Notes under the pieces: generated by a model | Database searches by the model: none | Seen by the model: only the letters and a program-made list of their open reading frames with translations | What the model was told of the DNA's origin: nothing | Origin: Akkermansiaceae bacterium | Lineage (GTDB): Bacteria; Verrucomicrobiota; Verrucomicrobiia; Verrucomicrobiales; DEV007 | Assembly (NCBI GenBank): GCA_024233085.1 | Contig: JACKQC010000015.1 | Span: 1-64,000, forward strand | Direction of reading: 5' to 3' | DNA: 64,000 bases | Position numbers and translations under genes: made by a program | Shown here: positions 34,112 through 43,440 of the stretch, piece by piece | How the letters are laid out: the number at the start of each line of letters is the position of its first letter | How positions within the stretch are numbered: position 1 is the first letter of the stretch

Positions 34112-35965
34112 CTATTCCACCGTCACGCTCTTGGCGAGGTTGCGAGGCTTGTCCACGTCGCAGCCGCGGGCGACGGCGAAATGGTAGGAGAGCAGTTGCA
34201 GCGGAATGACCGAGAGGATGGGACTGAGGCATTCCAGGGTGGGCGGGACGTAAATGACATCGTCCGCGACACGTTCCATCTCGTCGCAGCCCTCGGTGGT
34301 GACGGCGATGACGGGCCCCTTGCGCGCCTTGACCTCCTCGATGGTGCTGATGTTCTTGTCGAAGACGGAATCCTTCGGCGCGACGAACACGGAGGGCAGC
34401 TTTTCGCTGACGAGCGCGATGATGCCGTGCTTCAGCTCGGCGCTGGCGTGGCCGCTGGCGAAGATGTAACTGATCTCCTTCATCTTCAGCGCGCCCTCCA
34501 GCGCGGTGGGGTAGTTGAACTGCCGGCCGAGAAAGAGCATGCCCTCGGCGTCGAGGTATTTCAGCGCGATCTCGCGGATGCGGTCGTTCCGGGCGAGGAT
34601 GCGGGCGATCTTTTCGGGCAGGGCGCGGATTTCCTCGAGCAGTTCGCGGCCCTGGGCGACGGAGAGGTGCCGCATGCGGCCGAGCAGGAGGGCGAGCAAG
34701 GCGAGCAGGGTCACCTGCGAGGTGAAGGATTTGGTCGCGGCGACGCCGATCTCGGGACCGGAGTGGAGGTAGCTGCCGCCGTCGCTTTCGCGGGCGATGG
34801 TGCTGCCGACGGCGTTGACGAGGCCGAGCACGCGGTGCCCCTTGCGCTGGCCCTCGCGCATGGCGGCCAGGGTGTCGATGGTCTCGCCGCTCTGGCTGAT
34901 GACGAAGATCAGGGTGTTCTTGTCGAGGGTGACGTTGCGGTAGCGGAATTCGCTGGCGATCTCGACCTCGGTGGGGATGCGGGCGAGCGATTCGATGAGG
35001 TATTCGCCGACCATGGCCGCGTGGCAGGCGGTGCCGCAGCCGCAGAGGACGATGCGGTCGACCTCGCGAAGTTCGCGCGGCGTCAGGTTCAGCCCGCCGA
35101 GCTTTGCGGAGGCTTCGTCGTCCGAAAGCCGGCCGCGAAAGGCGTTTTCGACCGTCACGGGCTGCTCGAAGATTTCCTTGAGCATGTAGTGCGGGAAATC
35201 GCCGCGCTCGGCCTGTTCGGCGGTGAATTCCACGCGGCTGACCTCGAAGTCGGCCGAACCGCCGTCGACAGTCTCGATCTTGAAGTCCTCACCCGTCAGG
35301 TAAACCAGGTCGCGGTCGCTGAGGTAGATGGCGTCCGAGGTGTGGGAGACAATGGCCCCCACGTCGGAGGCGAGAAAATTCTCCCCCTTGCCGAGGCCGA
35401 GCACCAGCGGGCTGCCGAGCCGGGCGCCGACGAGGAAGCCGGGGGCGTCGGCGTGCATCACGGCGATGCCGTAGGTGCCGGCGACCTGCTTGAGCGCGGC
35501 GCGAACGGCGGCGACGAGCCGCATCTCGGGCGTGCCGTCGGTTTCGGCGTCGTATTGGCGGCCAATGAGGTGGGCGAGAATCTCCGTGTCGGTCTGTGAA
35601 AGGAAGGCGTGCCCCTCGGCGGCCATGCGGTCGCGCAGCGACTGGTAGTTCTCGATCACCCCGTTGTGGACGAGGACGAGCCGTCCGCTCCGGTCGTGGT
35701 GCGGGTGGGCGTTCTCGTCGGTGGGCTGGCCGTGGGTGGCCCAGCGGGTGTGGCTGATGCCGCAGGTCCCGGCGGCGGGTTGGTCGCGGACGAGTTGGCG
35801 CAGGTTGGCGAGACGGCCGGAGCGCTTGCGCAGCTCGATGCCGCCCCCGCCATTCATCACGGCGAGGCCGGAGGAGTCGTAGCCCCGGTATTCGAGCCGT
35901 CGGAGGCCGTCCAGAAGGATGGGGACCGCCGTTTGATTTCCGACATAACCGATGATTCCACACAT
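34112..35965 (-). CDS. glmS: Glutamine-fructose-6-phosphate aminotransferase (isomerising)
   Basis: This 617-residue enzyme makes glucosamine-6-phosphate, the entry to cell-wall amino sugars. It has an N-terminal glutamine amidotransferase domain with catalytic Cys2 (MCGIIGYVG), RRLEYRGYDSSG and HTRWATHG. Two SIS isomerase domains follow (about 290-430 and 460-610; GCGTACHAA, SQSGETIDT, SGHASAELKHG). The C-terminus ends in KSVTVE, as in the family. Length is normal. No glmS ribozyme-like sequence was recognised in the short 93-bp space before it. Confidence 0.96.
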   Translation of the reverse strand: MCGIIGYVGNQTAVPILLDGLRRLEYRGYDSSGLAVMNGGGGIELRKRSGRLANLRQLVRDQPAAGTCGISHTRWATHGQPTDENAHPHHDRSGRLVLVHNGVIENYQSLRDRMAAEGHAFLSQTDTEILAHLIGRQYDAETDGTPEMRLVAAVRAALKQVAGTYGIAVMHADAPGFLVGARLGSPLVLGLGKGENFLASDVGAIVSHTSDAIYLSDRDLVYLTGEDFKIETVDGGSADFEVSRVEFTAEQAERGDFPHYMLKEIFEQPVTVENAFRGRLSDDEASAKLGGLNLTPRELREVDRIVLCGCGTACHAAMVGEYLIESLARIPTEVEIASEFRYRNVTLDKNTLIFVISQSGETIDTLAAMREGQRKGHRVLGLVNAVGSTIARESDGGSYLHSGPEIGVAATKSFTSQVTLLALLALLLGRMRHLSVAQGRELLEEIRALPEKIARILARNDRIREIALKYLDAEGMLFLGRQFNYPTALEGALKMKEISYIFASGHASAELKHGIIALVSEKLPSVFVAPKDSVFDKNISTIEEVKARKGPVIAVTTEGCDEMERVADDVIYVPPTLECLSPILSVIPLQLLSYHFAVARGCDVDKPRNLAKSVTVE

Positions 35966-35986
35966 AAAGAAGGGCTGGCAAAATTC

Positions 35987-36002
35987 TTCAATAATTATTG
36001 AA
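35987..36002. promoter_or_regulatory. Perfect 16-bp palindrome between glmS and glgC
   Basis: TTCAATAATTATTGAA lies 21 bases upstream of glmS and 56 bases upstream of glgC, in a short AT-rich divergent promoter region inside otherwise GC-rich DNA. It is a good candidate operator for a dimeric regulator controlling one or both genes. Confidence 0.6.
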
Positions 36003-36058
36003 AGTCAAAAAAATTATAAGTCGAATTCCCTTCGGAGTGGGTTTTGATAAAATTGTCC

Positions 36059-37360
36059 ATGCCACTTTCTTTACCGGCCAAAACCACGCGATCCACCTTG
36101 GCCATCATCATGGGCGGGGGACAAGGCAGCCGGCTCTTTCCGCTGACGCATCGCCGTTCCAAGCCGGCCGTTCCGCTGGCCGGCAAGTACCGGCTGGTCG
36201 ACATTCCGATCTCGAACTGCATCAACTCGAGCCTGCGGCAGATTTATGTGCTGACGCAGTTCAACAGCGAATCGCTGCATCGCCACATCACGGCCGCCTA
36301 TCACTTTGACCACTTCAGCCGCGATTTTGTCCACATTCTCGCCGCCCAGCAGACTCCCGGGCGCGAGGAGTGGTATCAGGGCACGGCCGACGCCGTCCGG
36401 CAGAATCTCAGCTATTTCCTCGAGCGTCCCTACGAGTATTTTCTGATTCTCAGCGGCGACCAGCTTTACCGGATGGATTACCGGCTGATGCTGAAGGCGC
36501 ACATCGAGAAAAAGGCCGACGTCACCATCGCCACCACGCCGGTGGAGCGCGAAGCGGCGCGGAGTTTCGGCATCATGGCCACCGACGCCGAGAGCCGCAT
36601 TGTCCGTTTCGCGGAAAAACCCGGCGCCGACGATTCCCTGCTCGACACCCTGCGCATGCCCGAGCCGTTGCTGGTGGAAAACGGGTTGCCGGCCTCGGCG
36701 GAGCGATTCCAGGCCTCGATGGGCATTTACATCTTCAATCGCTCCGTCCTCCAGGCCTGCCTCCAGAGCGAGCTGAAGGACTTCGGGCGCGACGTCATTC
36801 CCGGCTCGATCGAAAACAACCGCGTCTTCAGCTATGTTTTCCAAGGATATTGGGAAGACATCGGGACCATCAAGTCCTTCTACGAGGCGAATCTCGGCCT
36901 GACCCGCATCGTCCCGAGCTTCAACTTCTTCGACTCCGACAACACGATTTTCACCCGCGCCCGTTTCCTGCCCGCGAGCAAGATCAACAACGCGAACGTG
37001 GACGAGGCCCTCATCTCCGACGGCTGCATCATCAGCAACGCCACCGTGCGACATTCCATCATCGGCGTCCGGTCCGTCATCGAGTCGGGCTGCGAGATTT
37101 CCGACAGCGTGATCATGGGCGCCGACTACTACCACCGGTCGCGTGTCGACGCCGACGGCCAAGTCGTCAACATGCCGATCCGGATCGGTTCCGGCACACG
37201 GATTCACCGGGCGATCGTGGACAAGAACGCCTGCATCGGCAACAACGTCACCATCGATCCCGCCGGCCGGACGAACGCGGACGCGGAATATTGCCACGTG
37301 CGGGACGGCATCGTCGTGGTGCCCAAAGGCACGGTCATTCCCGACGGGACGGTGGTCTGA
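36059..37360 (+). CDS. glgC: Glucose-1-phosphate adenylyltransferase
   Basis: The protein is 433 residues from the ATG at 36059. It makes ADP-glucose for glycogen from glucose-1-phosphate and ATP. The nucleotide-binding signature is GGGQGSRLFPLT (19-30) with Arg25 and KPAVPLAGKYRLVDIPISNC following. The sugar site FAEKPG occurs near residue 185. The C-terminal left-handed beta-helix (about 300-433, ending GTVIPDGTVV) is complete. Length matches the bacterial enzyme. No other glycogen gene is adjacent. Confidence 0.95.
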   Translation: MPLSLPAKTTRSTLAIIMGGGQGSRLFPLTHRRSKPAVPLAGKYRLVDIPISNCINSSLRQIYVLTQFNSESLHRHITAAYHFDHFSRDFVHILAAQQTPGREEWYQGTADAVRQNLSYFLERPYEYFLILSGDQLYRMDYRLMLKAHIEKKADVTIATTPVEREAARSFGIMATDAESRIVRFAEKPGADDSLLDTLRMPEPLLVENGLPASAERFQASMGIYIFNRSVLQACLQSELKDFGRDVIPGSIENNRVFSYVFQGYWEDIGTIKSFYEANLGLTRIVPSFNFFDSDNTIFTRARFLPASKINNANVDEALISDGCIISNATVRHSIIGVRSVIESGCEISDSVIMGADYYHRSRVDADGQVVNMPIRIGSGTRIHRAIVDKNACIGNNVTIDPAGRTNADAEYCHVRDGIVVVPKGTVIPDGTVV

Positions 37361-37506
37361 TCCCCGCGGTCCATGCGGCGCCGAGGCGAGGCGATCATGG
37401 TCTGGGCGGCGTTTTCCCGCCCATCCGCCCCGGCCCGGGGCTGGAAGAAGTGGATGGTGTGACCCATTGTCAGGATTGAAGGTCCGGGCGCGTTGCCCTT
37501 TCAACC

Positions 37507-38025
37507 ATGCCCCTCGATCACGAAACGATCCTGAAACACCTCTTCGAGGCACGCCAGCGCCTCAGCGCGGTGGCTTGGCTCGTTGTGCGGGATGCGCAGG
37601 CGGCGGAGGATTTGTTCCAAAACGTGGCGCTGAAATCGGTGACGAAGAACGTCACCTTCGAGCATGAGGGCGCGCTGCTCTCCTGGGCGACTGTTTCCAT
37701 CAAACGCGAGGCGATCGACTGGCTGCGCAAGCGCAAGCCGGAGATGCTGGGGTTGGAATCCGATGTTCTCGATCTTTTTAACACGGAATGGTGCGAACAT
37801 CCCCCATCCGAAGGAAGCCGCATCGAGGCGCTCCGGGACTGCCTCGCCTCCGTGCCGGAGAAGTCGCGGCAGCTTTTGCACCTCCGCTATTTCGATGGCT
37901 ACTCGTGCGACGAGGTCGCGAAGCGGGTCGGCGCCAGCGTGGATGCGGTGTATCAGCGTCTCTCGCGGCTCCACCGGCAGCTCAAGGAATGTGTGGATCA
38001 ACGACTGACCTCTGCCAGCTCATGA
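37507..38025 (+). CDS. ECF-type RNA polymerase sigma factor (Rhodopirellula/Verrucomicrobium family)
   Basis: This 172-residue protein has sigma region 2 (about 10-75; VVRDAQAAEDLFQNVALK and the AIDWLRKRK helix). Region 4 (about 110-165) contains the helix-turn-helix SVPEKSRQLLHLRYFDGYSCDEVAKRVGASVDAVYQRL. These are the two parts that bind the -10 and -35 boxes. The next gene begins inside its stop codon (ATGA) and encodes a FecR-like protein, the expected anti-sigma partner. It opens an 18-kb run of co-directional genes, so it is the likely regulator of that cluster. Confidence 0.92.
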   Translation: MPLDHETILKHLFEARQRLSAVAWLVVRDAQAAEDLFQNVALKSVTKNVTFEHEGALLSWATVSIKREAIDWLRKRKPEMLGLESDVLDLFNTEWCEHPPSEGSRIEALRDCLASVPEKSRQLLHLRYFDGYSCDEVAKRVGASVDAVYQRLSRLHRQLKECVDQRLTSASS

Positions 38026-39311
38026 ACGGCGAAATTCTCATTCAGCGCTACCTCGACGGCAGGCTGGCTCGTACCGAGCAGGACCTCCTGAATCAACGTT
38101 TGCGCGATGATCCGGCTCTGCGAGATCACCTGCGGAGCATCGCCGGGCAGGCCGTGGCTTTCGGCGACATGGCGCGAATGCAGGGAGCTACGGGCAAGGT
38201 GGAGGCTTTTCCCAACCCCGCGAACAGGCGCGCATTCTTCCCGGTGTCTCCTTGGCTCGCACTCGCGGCGTCCATCGCTGTGCTCGCCGTAGGGGCGTGG
38301 TTTTTGAGGCACTCAACGCCGCCGCCCGTTGTCACTTTGGTGGAGAGCAACGGCACGGTCGCTTGGGCTCATGGCGATCCGGTTCAGGCCGGCGATTCCC
38401 TGCCCGCAGGCACCCTCGAGACAGTGGGCGAGACCAGCTCGGCCCTGATCCGGTTCCGGGATGGCACGCTCATCACCCTGCATGGCGAGACTGAGTTGTC
38501 CTTCACGGAGGAAGGACAGAAAATCCTGTCTCTGACCCGTGGCACGCTTTCCGCCGAGGTTAGGCCGCAGCCCTCGGGCCGTCCCATGTTGATCCGCACG
38601 CCCAGCGCTTTGGCGGAGGTGGTGGGCACGGTTTTCGATCTCACCGCGCGCTCGGAGGACACGGTGCTGAAGGTGGATGAAGGGCTCGTGAAATTGAAGC
38701 GACTTGCCGATGGCAGTCAGGTCGAGGTGCCCGCCAGCCGCAGCGCCGTGGCCTCGCTGGATGTGAACGCCTCGCTCGATGCGGCAGCCACTCCCGATCC
38801 GCTCGCGGATTGGAGCTTCGATTTCACCACGGCCACTCCGCCGCGCGACTGGCGGGGCTATGCCAAGGACGGCGTGATGCACGCCAGCCCTTATGTGGCG
38901 AAGAAACAACCCAACGGCAGCGTGACGACCCATTACGGTATCTCGATTCGTACGGCGATGCTGGAGCAGCCTCTGCGCCTGCTCGCCACGGAAAGCAGCG
39001 TCATCCGCTACCGCCTGCGTGTGGATCGGCCGACGAGTCTGCAACTCATGCTCTTGACCAACAAGACGGAGGGCGGATTTGGGGGTAACTTTGAATGCAA
39101 GATCCGTGAGGACGAGCTGCGGCCGGATGCGGATGGATGGTGTGAGATCGCCATCCCCATCGACCGCTATCAGCCAATTGACCGCCGGACCCATATCCGC
39201 GACCGCCAACCCACCGCCTCGGGTAATATCATCACCTCGGCCATCCTCAGCACCTACCGGGAGGACCGAAAGCTCGCCATCGCGCGCTTTGAACTCTCCT
39301 CCCGTCCATGA
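38022..39311 (+). CDS. FecR-like anti-sigma/sensor membrane protein
   Basis: This 429-residue protein has a cytoplasmic N-terminal helical part (about 1-70) that would hold the sigma factor and one membrane helix (about 76-95, SPWLALAASIAVLAVGAWFL). A periplasmic FecR domain (about 105-230; AGTLETVGETSSALIRFRDGT, SALAEVVGTVFDL) follows, then a beta-rich C-terminal domain. It overlaps the sigma gene and the next DUF1592 gene by ATGA at both ends, so expression is coupled. In this family signals sensed outside the membrane release the sigma factor. Confidence 0.85.
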   Translation: MNGEILIQRYLDGRLARTEQDLLNQRLRDDPALRDHLRSIAGQAVAFGDMARMQGATGKVEAFPNPANRRAFFPVSPWLALAASIAVLAVGAWFLRHSTPPPVVTLVESNGTVAWAHGDPVQAGDSLPAGTLETVGETSSALIRFRDGTLITLHGETELSFTEEGQKILSLTRGTLSAEVRPQPSGRPMLIRTPSALAEVVGTVFDLTARSEDTVLKVDEGLVKLKRLADGSQVEVPASRSAVASLDVNASLDAAATPDPLADWSFDFTTATPPRDWRGYAKDGVMHASPYVAKKQPNGSVTTHYGISIRTAMLEQPLRLLATESSVIRYRLRVDRPTSLQLMLLTNKTEGGFGGNFECKIREDELRPDADGWCEIAIPIDRYQPIDRRTHIRDRQPTASGNIITSAILSTYREDRKLAIARFELSSRP

Positions 39312-42151
39312 AGCCCGCCTTTCCATCGACCTGCTTCGTTCTTCTCCAGGTGGTCACCCTAACGCATGGCGCCGAGACGCCGCCGGCCTCCTTCGAGAAC
39401 TACTGTTTCAAATGCCACGATGCCACGCAGACGGAGGGCGACCTGGACTTGGAGGACTTCGTTTTCCAAAAGATCGGGCCGGAGCACTTCAGGTCTCTGG
39501 AGGACATCATCCTCCGGATCGAGGAGGGCGATATGCCCCCGAAGAAATCACGCCAGCAGCCCTCGGAGGCGAAGCGAACGGAGATGATCGAATGGGCGCG
39601 AGGTCAGATCGATGCGGTGGCCGAGGCGACGATGGACGATCCGGGGCGGGCGGTGATTTCGCGACTCACGCGGACCGAGTATCGAAATGTGATCCGCGAT
39701 CTCAGCGGTGGCATCGTGCTGAAGGGTGGCGAGTATCTGCCGAACGAAGGCGGCGCGGGTGAGGGTTTCTCCAACGTCGGCGAGGCCCAGGGAATGGGCG
39801 TGGCGCAGTTTGAAAAATACTTGGAGGCCGCGAAGGGCGCGCTGCGCCACCTGCGCATGTCTCCGCATGATGGCTTCGTGTGGAGCGCCGTGCCGCGTGA
39901 GTCGGTGGAGGATAACCAGTCTCAGATCAAGGAGGCGGTGGACGAGATCATCGCCTGGCACGTCGCCCAGCAGCAGAAGTGGGGCGCGGAGCATCGCGAG
40001 GAGCTGGCGGCGAAGTTTGGCTCTGCCCATGGCTTCTACCTTGAACTCGCCTTCCTCGCCCGGATTGGACGGAAGCTGCCTAATGACGCGCCGTTTTCAC
40101 CGGTTGCCCTCGAGAAATGGCAGCGCATTCTCGCCGATGAAAGCCCCGATTCGCCCTTTGCGGATTGGGCGAAGGCTTGGCGTGCGCTGCCCCCCAATTT
40201 CGAAGGTGAAAAGCTCCGCACGGAGTGTCTGGCCATCGCGCTCGGAAGGCGAGGCGGTTCAACGGAGGTGGAAGGGGAGGACTACGCGCCGCCCTACGAG
40301 ATCAGTTTTCACGAGTCCCGCGAGGAAGTGCTAGAGGCCGCCACGAAAGAGGGGCACTGGCCCTTCCGCATCGACATCGGCGACGCGAAGGAGCTTTTCC
40401 TGGTCGTCACCGATGCGGGTGATGGTGGGCGAGGGGAATACGCCGTTTGGCAGAAAGGCCGGATCGTTTTCAGAGACGGCAGTGCCAAGCCCTGGGAGGA
40501 AACGGTGCAGGTCGTCGGCGCGAACAGCGGGAAGCCGTTCGGCTGGGGCGTGGACGGCGAAGGTTCCACGTCGCTCGGCCCCGACGCCATCGGCGTGCGG
40601 CCTCCAGGAATGTTGAAATTCGCCGTGCCGGAGAACGCCATCGTCTTCGAGGCGGACCTCACGCTCGACATGAACCGAACGAAGCTCGCCAGCATTCAGG
40701 CCTTGGTGCTGAAGGAAAAACCGAAATCGCAGAGCTACATCCCTGGACGCTACGTCTTTGGCGGCAAGAAACGCGAGGCTGATGCGGCGCAGGAAGGCAA
40801 CAAGGAACGCGAGCGCCTGCTCAGGAAGCGCAACGTCTCCGAGGCCAATCTCACCAAGGTGGGTCTCAATGCCGAGCGCAATGTCTTCGCCGCCTGGAAA
40901 AGCACCCCACTGGATGCGATCGGCGGCCCGTGGCCGGATCAGGGCGAGGACAAGGACGAGCCCAGCGCGCCCTACCACTATACCGCCGCTCAGGTTCGGA
41001 GGAACGCGACACCGCCCGACCTGGCGGAACTGGAAACGCTTGAGGAACGGCTCGCCGCACTCACGAAACCAGCCGATGAAGCCCAAGCCATGCGCTGGCT
41101 CGGCGACTTCGCCCGGCGGGCTTGGCGCGGAAGGGTAAGCGATGAGGAAGTCGCGCTGCTCACCCATCTCTATCGCGATGCTGCGAAGCCCGGCGTGAGC
41201 TTTGACAGCGCCATGAAGGCGCCCGCCCTCGCTGTCTTGATGTCGCCCCGCTTCCTCTATCGGGAATCCTCCGATCTCGCCTCCCGCCTCTCCTTTTTTC
41301 TCTGGGCCAGCCTCCCGGACGACGAACTCCTCGACGCTGATCTCGCCGATCCCGGTGTCCTGGAAGCGCAAACCCGGCGCATGCTCCGTGATCCGCGCGC
41401 CAGCGCACTCGCGGATGTGTTTGGCGCCCAAGTCTGGCACTATGAGAATTTCGAGAACTTCACCGGCCCGGACGAGAAACGATTCCCCGAGTTCACCGCC
41501 GACCGCCGCCGCGAGATGCTTGACGAGGTCCATGCCGCCCTGAATCGCGTTTTCTTGGAGGATGCGCCGCTTTCTCGTCTGCTGGATGAAGACTGCCTCG
41601 CCACCAAACCGCTGTTCCTGACCAAGACATCTCTGCCGTTACGCACCAGCCCAGTGCAGCGCGGCGCGTGGGTGGTCGAAGTGCTGCTCGGTCGGCGTAT
41701 CCCACCCCCACCGCCGAACGTGCCGTCGCTCAGCGAGGATGAAAAGAGCGCTGATGGTCTTAACATCCAGGAACAGCTCGCCAAACATCGCGCCGACGCC
41801 AACTGCGCCGCCTGTCACGCGAAAATCGATCCGCCCGGCATCGCCCTGGAGAACTACGACCCCATCGGCCGCTGGCGCGACACCGAACGCGACGGCACGG
41901 CCATCGTGAACACCGAGACCTTGCGCGATGGAACCGAAATGACGGGCGTCGAGGGACTGAAAACGTGGCTCGTGAGTCAGGGAGAAGCCTTTCGCGCCAA
42001 CTTCCATCGCAAGCTCCTCGGCTATGCCCTTGGCCGCGCCATGGAGCCCGGCGACCAGCACTTGCTGGAACGCATGGCAGGTCAGGAAACCTTCTCCGGC
42101 GCGGTGGTCGAAGTTGTCACCAGCCCGCAGTTCACCCAACGCCGCCCATGA
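39308..42151 (+). CDS. DUF1592-family secreted cytochrome-like protein, copy 1
   Basis: This 947-residue exported protein begins with a haem c motif CFKCH (Cys33-Cys36-His37). DUF1587-like sequence (about 110-180, LTRTEYRNVIRDLSG) follows, then a beta-rich insertion (about 340-430, PFRIDIGDAKELFLVV) resembling a carbohydrate-binding module. The DUF1595/1592 part follows (LGDFARRAWRGRVSDEEV; LASRLSFFLWASLPDDELL). The C-terminal DUF1588/1585 part has a second CAACH and the family segment KIDPPGIALENYDPIGRWR. Haem is covalently attached by analogy; the electron donor is unknown. It is paired with the DUF1552 gene that overlaps it by ATGA. Confidence 0.9.
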   Translation: MKPAFPSTCFVLLQVVTLTHGAETPPASFENYCFKCHDATQTEGDLDLEDFVFQKIGPEHFRSLEDIILRIEEGDMPPKKSRQQPSEAKRTEMIEWARGQIDAVAEATMDDPGRAVISRLTRTEYRNVIRDLSGGIVLKGGEYLPNEGGAGEGFSNVGEAQGMGVAQFEKYLEAAKGALRHLRMSPHDGFVWSAVPRESVEDNQSQIKEAVDEIIAWHVAQQQKWGAEHREELAAKFGSAHGFYLELAFLARIGRKLPNDAPFSPVALEKWQRILADESPDSPFADWAKAWRALPPNFEGEKLRTECLAIALGRRGGSTEVEGEDYAPPYEISFHESREEVLEAATKEGHWPFRIDIGDAKELFLVVTDAGDGGRGEYAVWQKGRIVFRDGSAKPWEETVQVVGANSGKPFGWGVDGEGSTSLGPDAIGVRPPGMLKFAVPENAIVFEADLTLDMNRTKLASIQALVLKEKPKSQSYIPGRYVFGGKKREADAAQEGNKERERLLRKRNVSEANLTKVGLNAERNVFAAWKSTPLDAIGGPWPDQGEDKDEPSAPYHYTAAQVRRNATPPDLAELETLEERLAALTKPADEAQAMRWLGDFARRAWRGRVSDEEVALLTHLYRDAAKPGVSFDSAMKAPALAVLMSPRFLYRESSDLASRLSFFLWASLPDDELLDADLADPGVLEAQTRRMLRDPRASALADVFGAQVWHYENFENFTGPDEKRFPEFTADRRREMLDEVHAALNRVFLEDAPLSRLLDEDCLATKPLFLTKTSLPLRTSPVQRGAWVVEVLLGRRIPPPPPNVPSLSEDEKSADGLNIQEQLAKHRADANCAACHAKIDPPGIALENYDPIGRWRDTERDGTAIVNTETLRDGTEMTGVEGLKTWLVSQGEAFRANFHRKLLGYALGRAMEPGDQHLLERMAGQETFSGAVVEVVTSPQFTQRRP

Positions 42152-43440
42152 ATCGCCGCCACCTTCTTCAAGGCCTCGGAGCCACATTGACCCTGCCGTG
42201 GTTTGAATCCCTCGCCTCGTCCGCCACGGCCAAAGCACCTGTGCGGTATGGCTGCCTGCTCTTCGCCAACGGTGTGAACCCTCACGAGTGGGACGCCTCC
42301 GGCGAGGGCGCGGCGATGCGGCTCTCCAGCACCCTACAGCCACTCGAAGAGCTGAAGGAACACATCACCGTGCTCAAGGATCTGCATGTCTTCAACAACA
42401 CCAGCGGTCCGCACTGGCCGCTGTTTTCCAACTACCTCAGCGGCGCGCAGTTCAAGGAAACGCTCATCCCCGAGGGTGGCGAGTCCATTGACCAGGTCAT
42501 CGCGCGGCACACGGGTAAGGAGACCGCCGTGCCCAGCCTCGTGCTCGCGGTGGAGCCTGCGGAGAGCGGCCTGCGCGGCGGCGTGCCCAGCGTGTACTAC
42601 GGCACCGTGTCGTGGTCGTCGAAGAACACGCCCATCGCGCCGGAGGTGTATCCGCGCGCCGTGTTCGATCGTCTCTTCGACACCAGCGGCCTGCTGCGGG
42701 ACAAGAGCGTGCTCGACGCCGTGCTCACGCAGTCGAAGGACATGCGCGGCAGGCTCGGAAGCGCGGACCAACAAAAGCTCGATGAGTTCATGCACAGCGT
42801 CCGCGACTTGGAGCTGCGCATCGAGCGAGCCGCGAAGGAGGAGCGACTCGAAGGCTGGCGTCCCACGTTGGCGAAGCCCGACATGGAGCGCCCGTCCGCC
42901 GATCTGCCGCAGGACGTTCGCGAGCACATGCGGATGATGCTCGACCTCATCCTGCTCGCCTGGCGGATGGACAAGACCCGCGTCGCCACGCTCATCTTCA
43001 ATCGCGACGTCTCGCACATGAAGTTCGGTTTCCTCGACGGGGTGCTCAACGACCAGCTCCACGGCATTTCCCACCACAAAGAAGACGCGGAAAAGCTCGC
43101 CAGCTACGCCCGCATCAACCGCTTCCACGTCGAGCGGCTCGCCTACCTCATGAAGAGGATGAAGGAAGTGGACGAAGGCGGCGGCGCCACCATGCTCGAC
43201 AACGTGATGCTTCAGTTCGGCAGCAACATGTTCAACGGCGACAGCCACGACGGCCGCAACCTGCCCATGATCCTCGCTGGCCACGGTGGCGGCGGCATTG
43301 CCGGAGGCCGGGTCATCGACACCGGATCGCTGGCGGAGGAAAACCAGCGCGCCTGCAATCTCTACCTGAGTCTGGCCAAACGCATGGGCGTGGAGATTGA
43401 TCGATTCGGCGACAGCGTGGAACCGCTTTCTTTCTCATGA
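42148..43440 (+). CDS. DUF1552 exported protein, copy 1
   Basis: This 430-residue protein has a Tat-like signal (NRRHLLQGLGATLTLPWF) and the DUF1552 body. Recognisable segments are VRYGCLLFANGVNPHEWD near the start, SGPHWPLFSNYLSG, LDEFMHSVRDLELRIERA and MLDNVMLQFGSNMFNGDSHD. DUF1552 proteins are predicted alkaline-phosphatase-like relatives of DUF1501 and nearly always follow a DUF1592 gene, as here. Reaction unknown. It overlaps both neighbours by ATGA. Confidence 0.9.
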   Translation: MNRRHLLQGLGATLTLPWFESLASSATAKAPVRYGCLLFANGVNPHEWDASGEGAAMRLSSTLQPLEELKEHITVLKDLHVFNNTSGPHWPLFSNYLSGAQFKETLIPEGGESIDQVIARHTGKETAVPSLVLAVEPAESGLRGGVPSVYYGTVSWSSKNTPIAPEVYPRAVFDRLFDTSGLLRDKSVLDAVLTQSKDMRGRLGSADQQKLDEFMHSVRDLELRIERAAKEERLEGWRPTLAKPDMERPSADLPQDVREHMRMMLDLILLAWRMDKTRVATLIFNRDVSHMKFGFLDGVLNDQLHGISHHKEDAEKLASYARINRFHVERLAYLMKRMKEVDEGGGATMLDNVMLQFGSNMFNGDSHDGRNLPMILAGHGGGGIAGGRVIDTGSLAEENQRACNLYLSLAKRMGVEIDRFGDSVEPLSFS

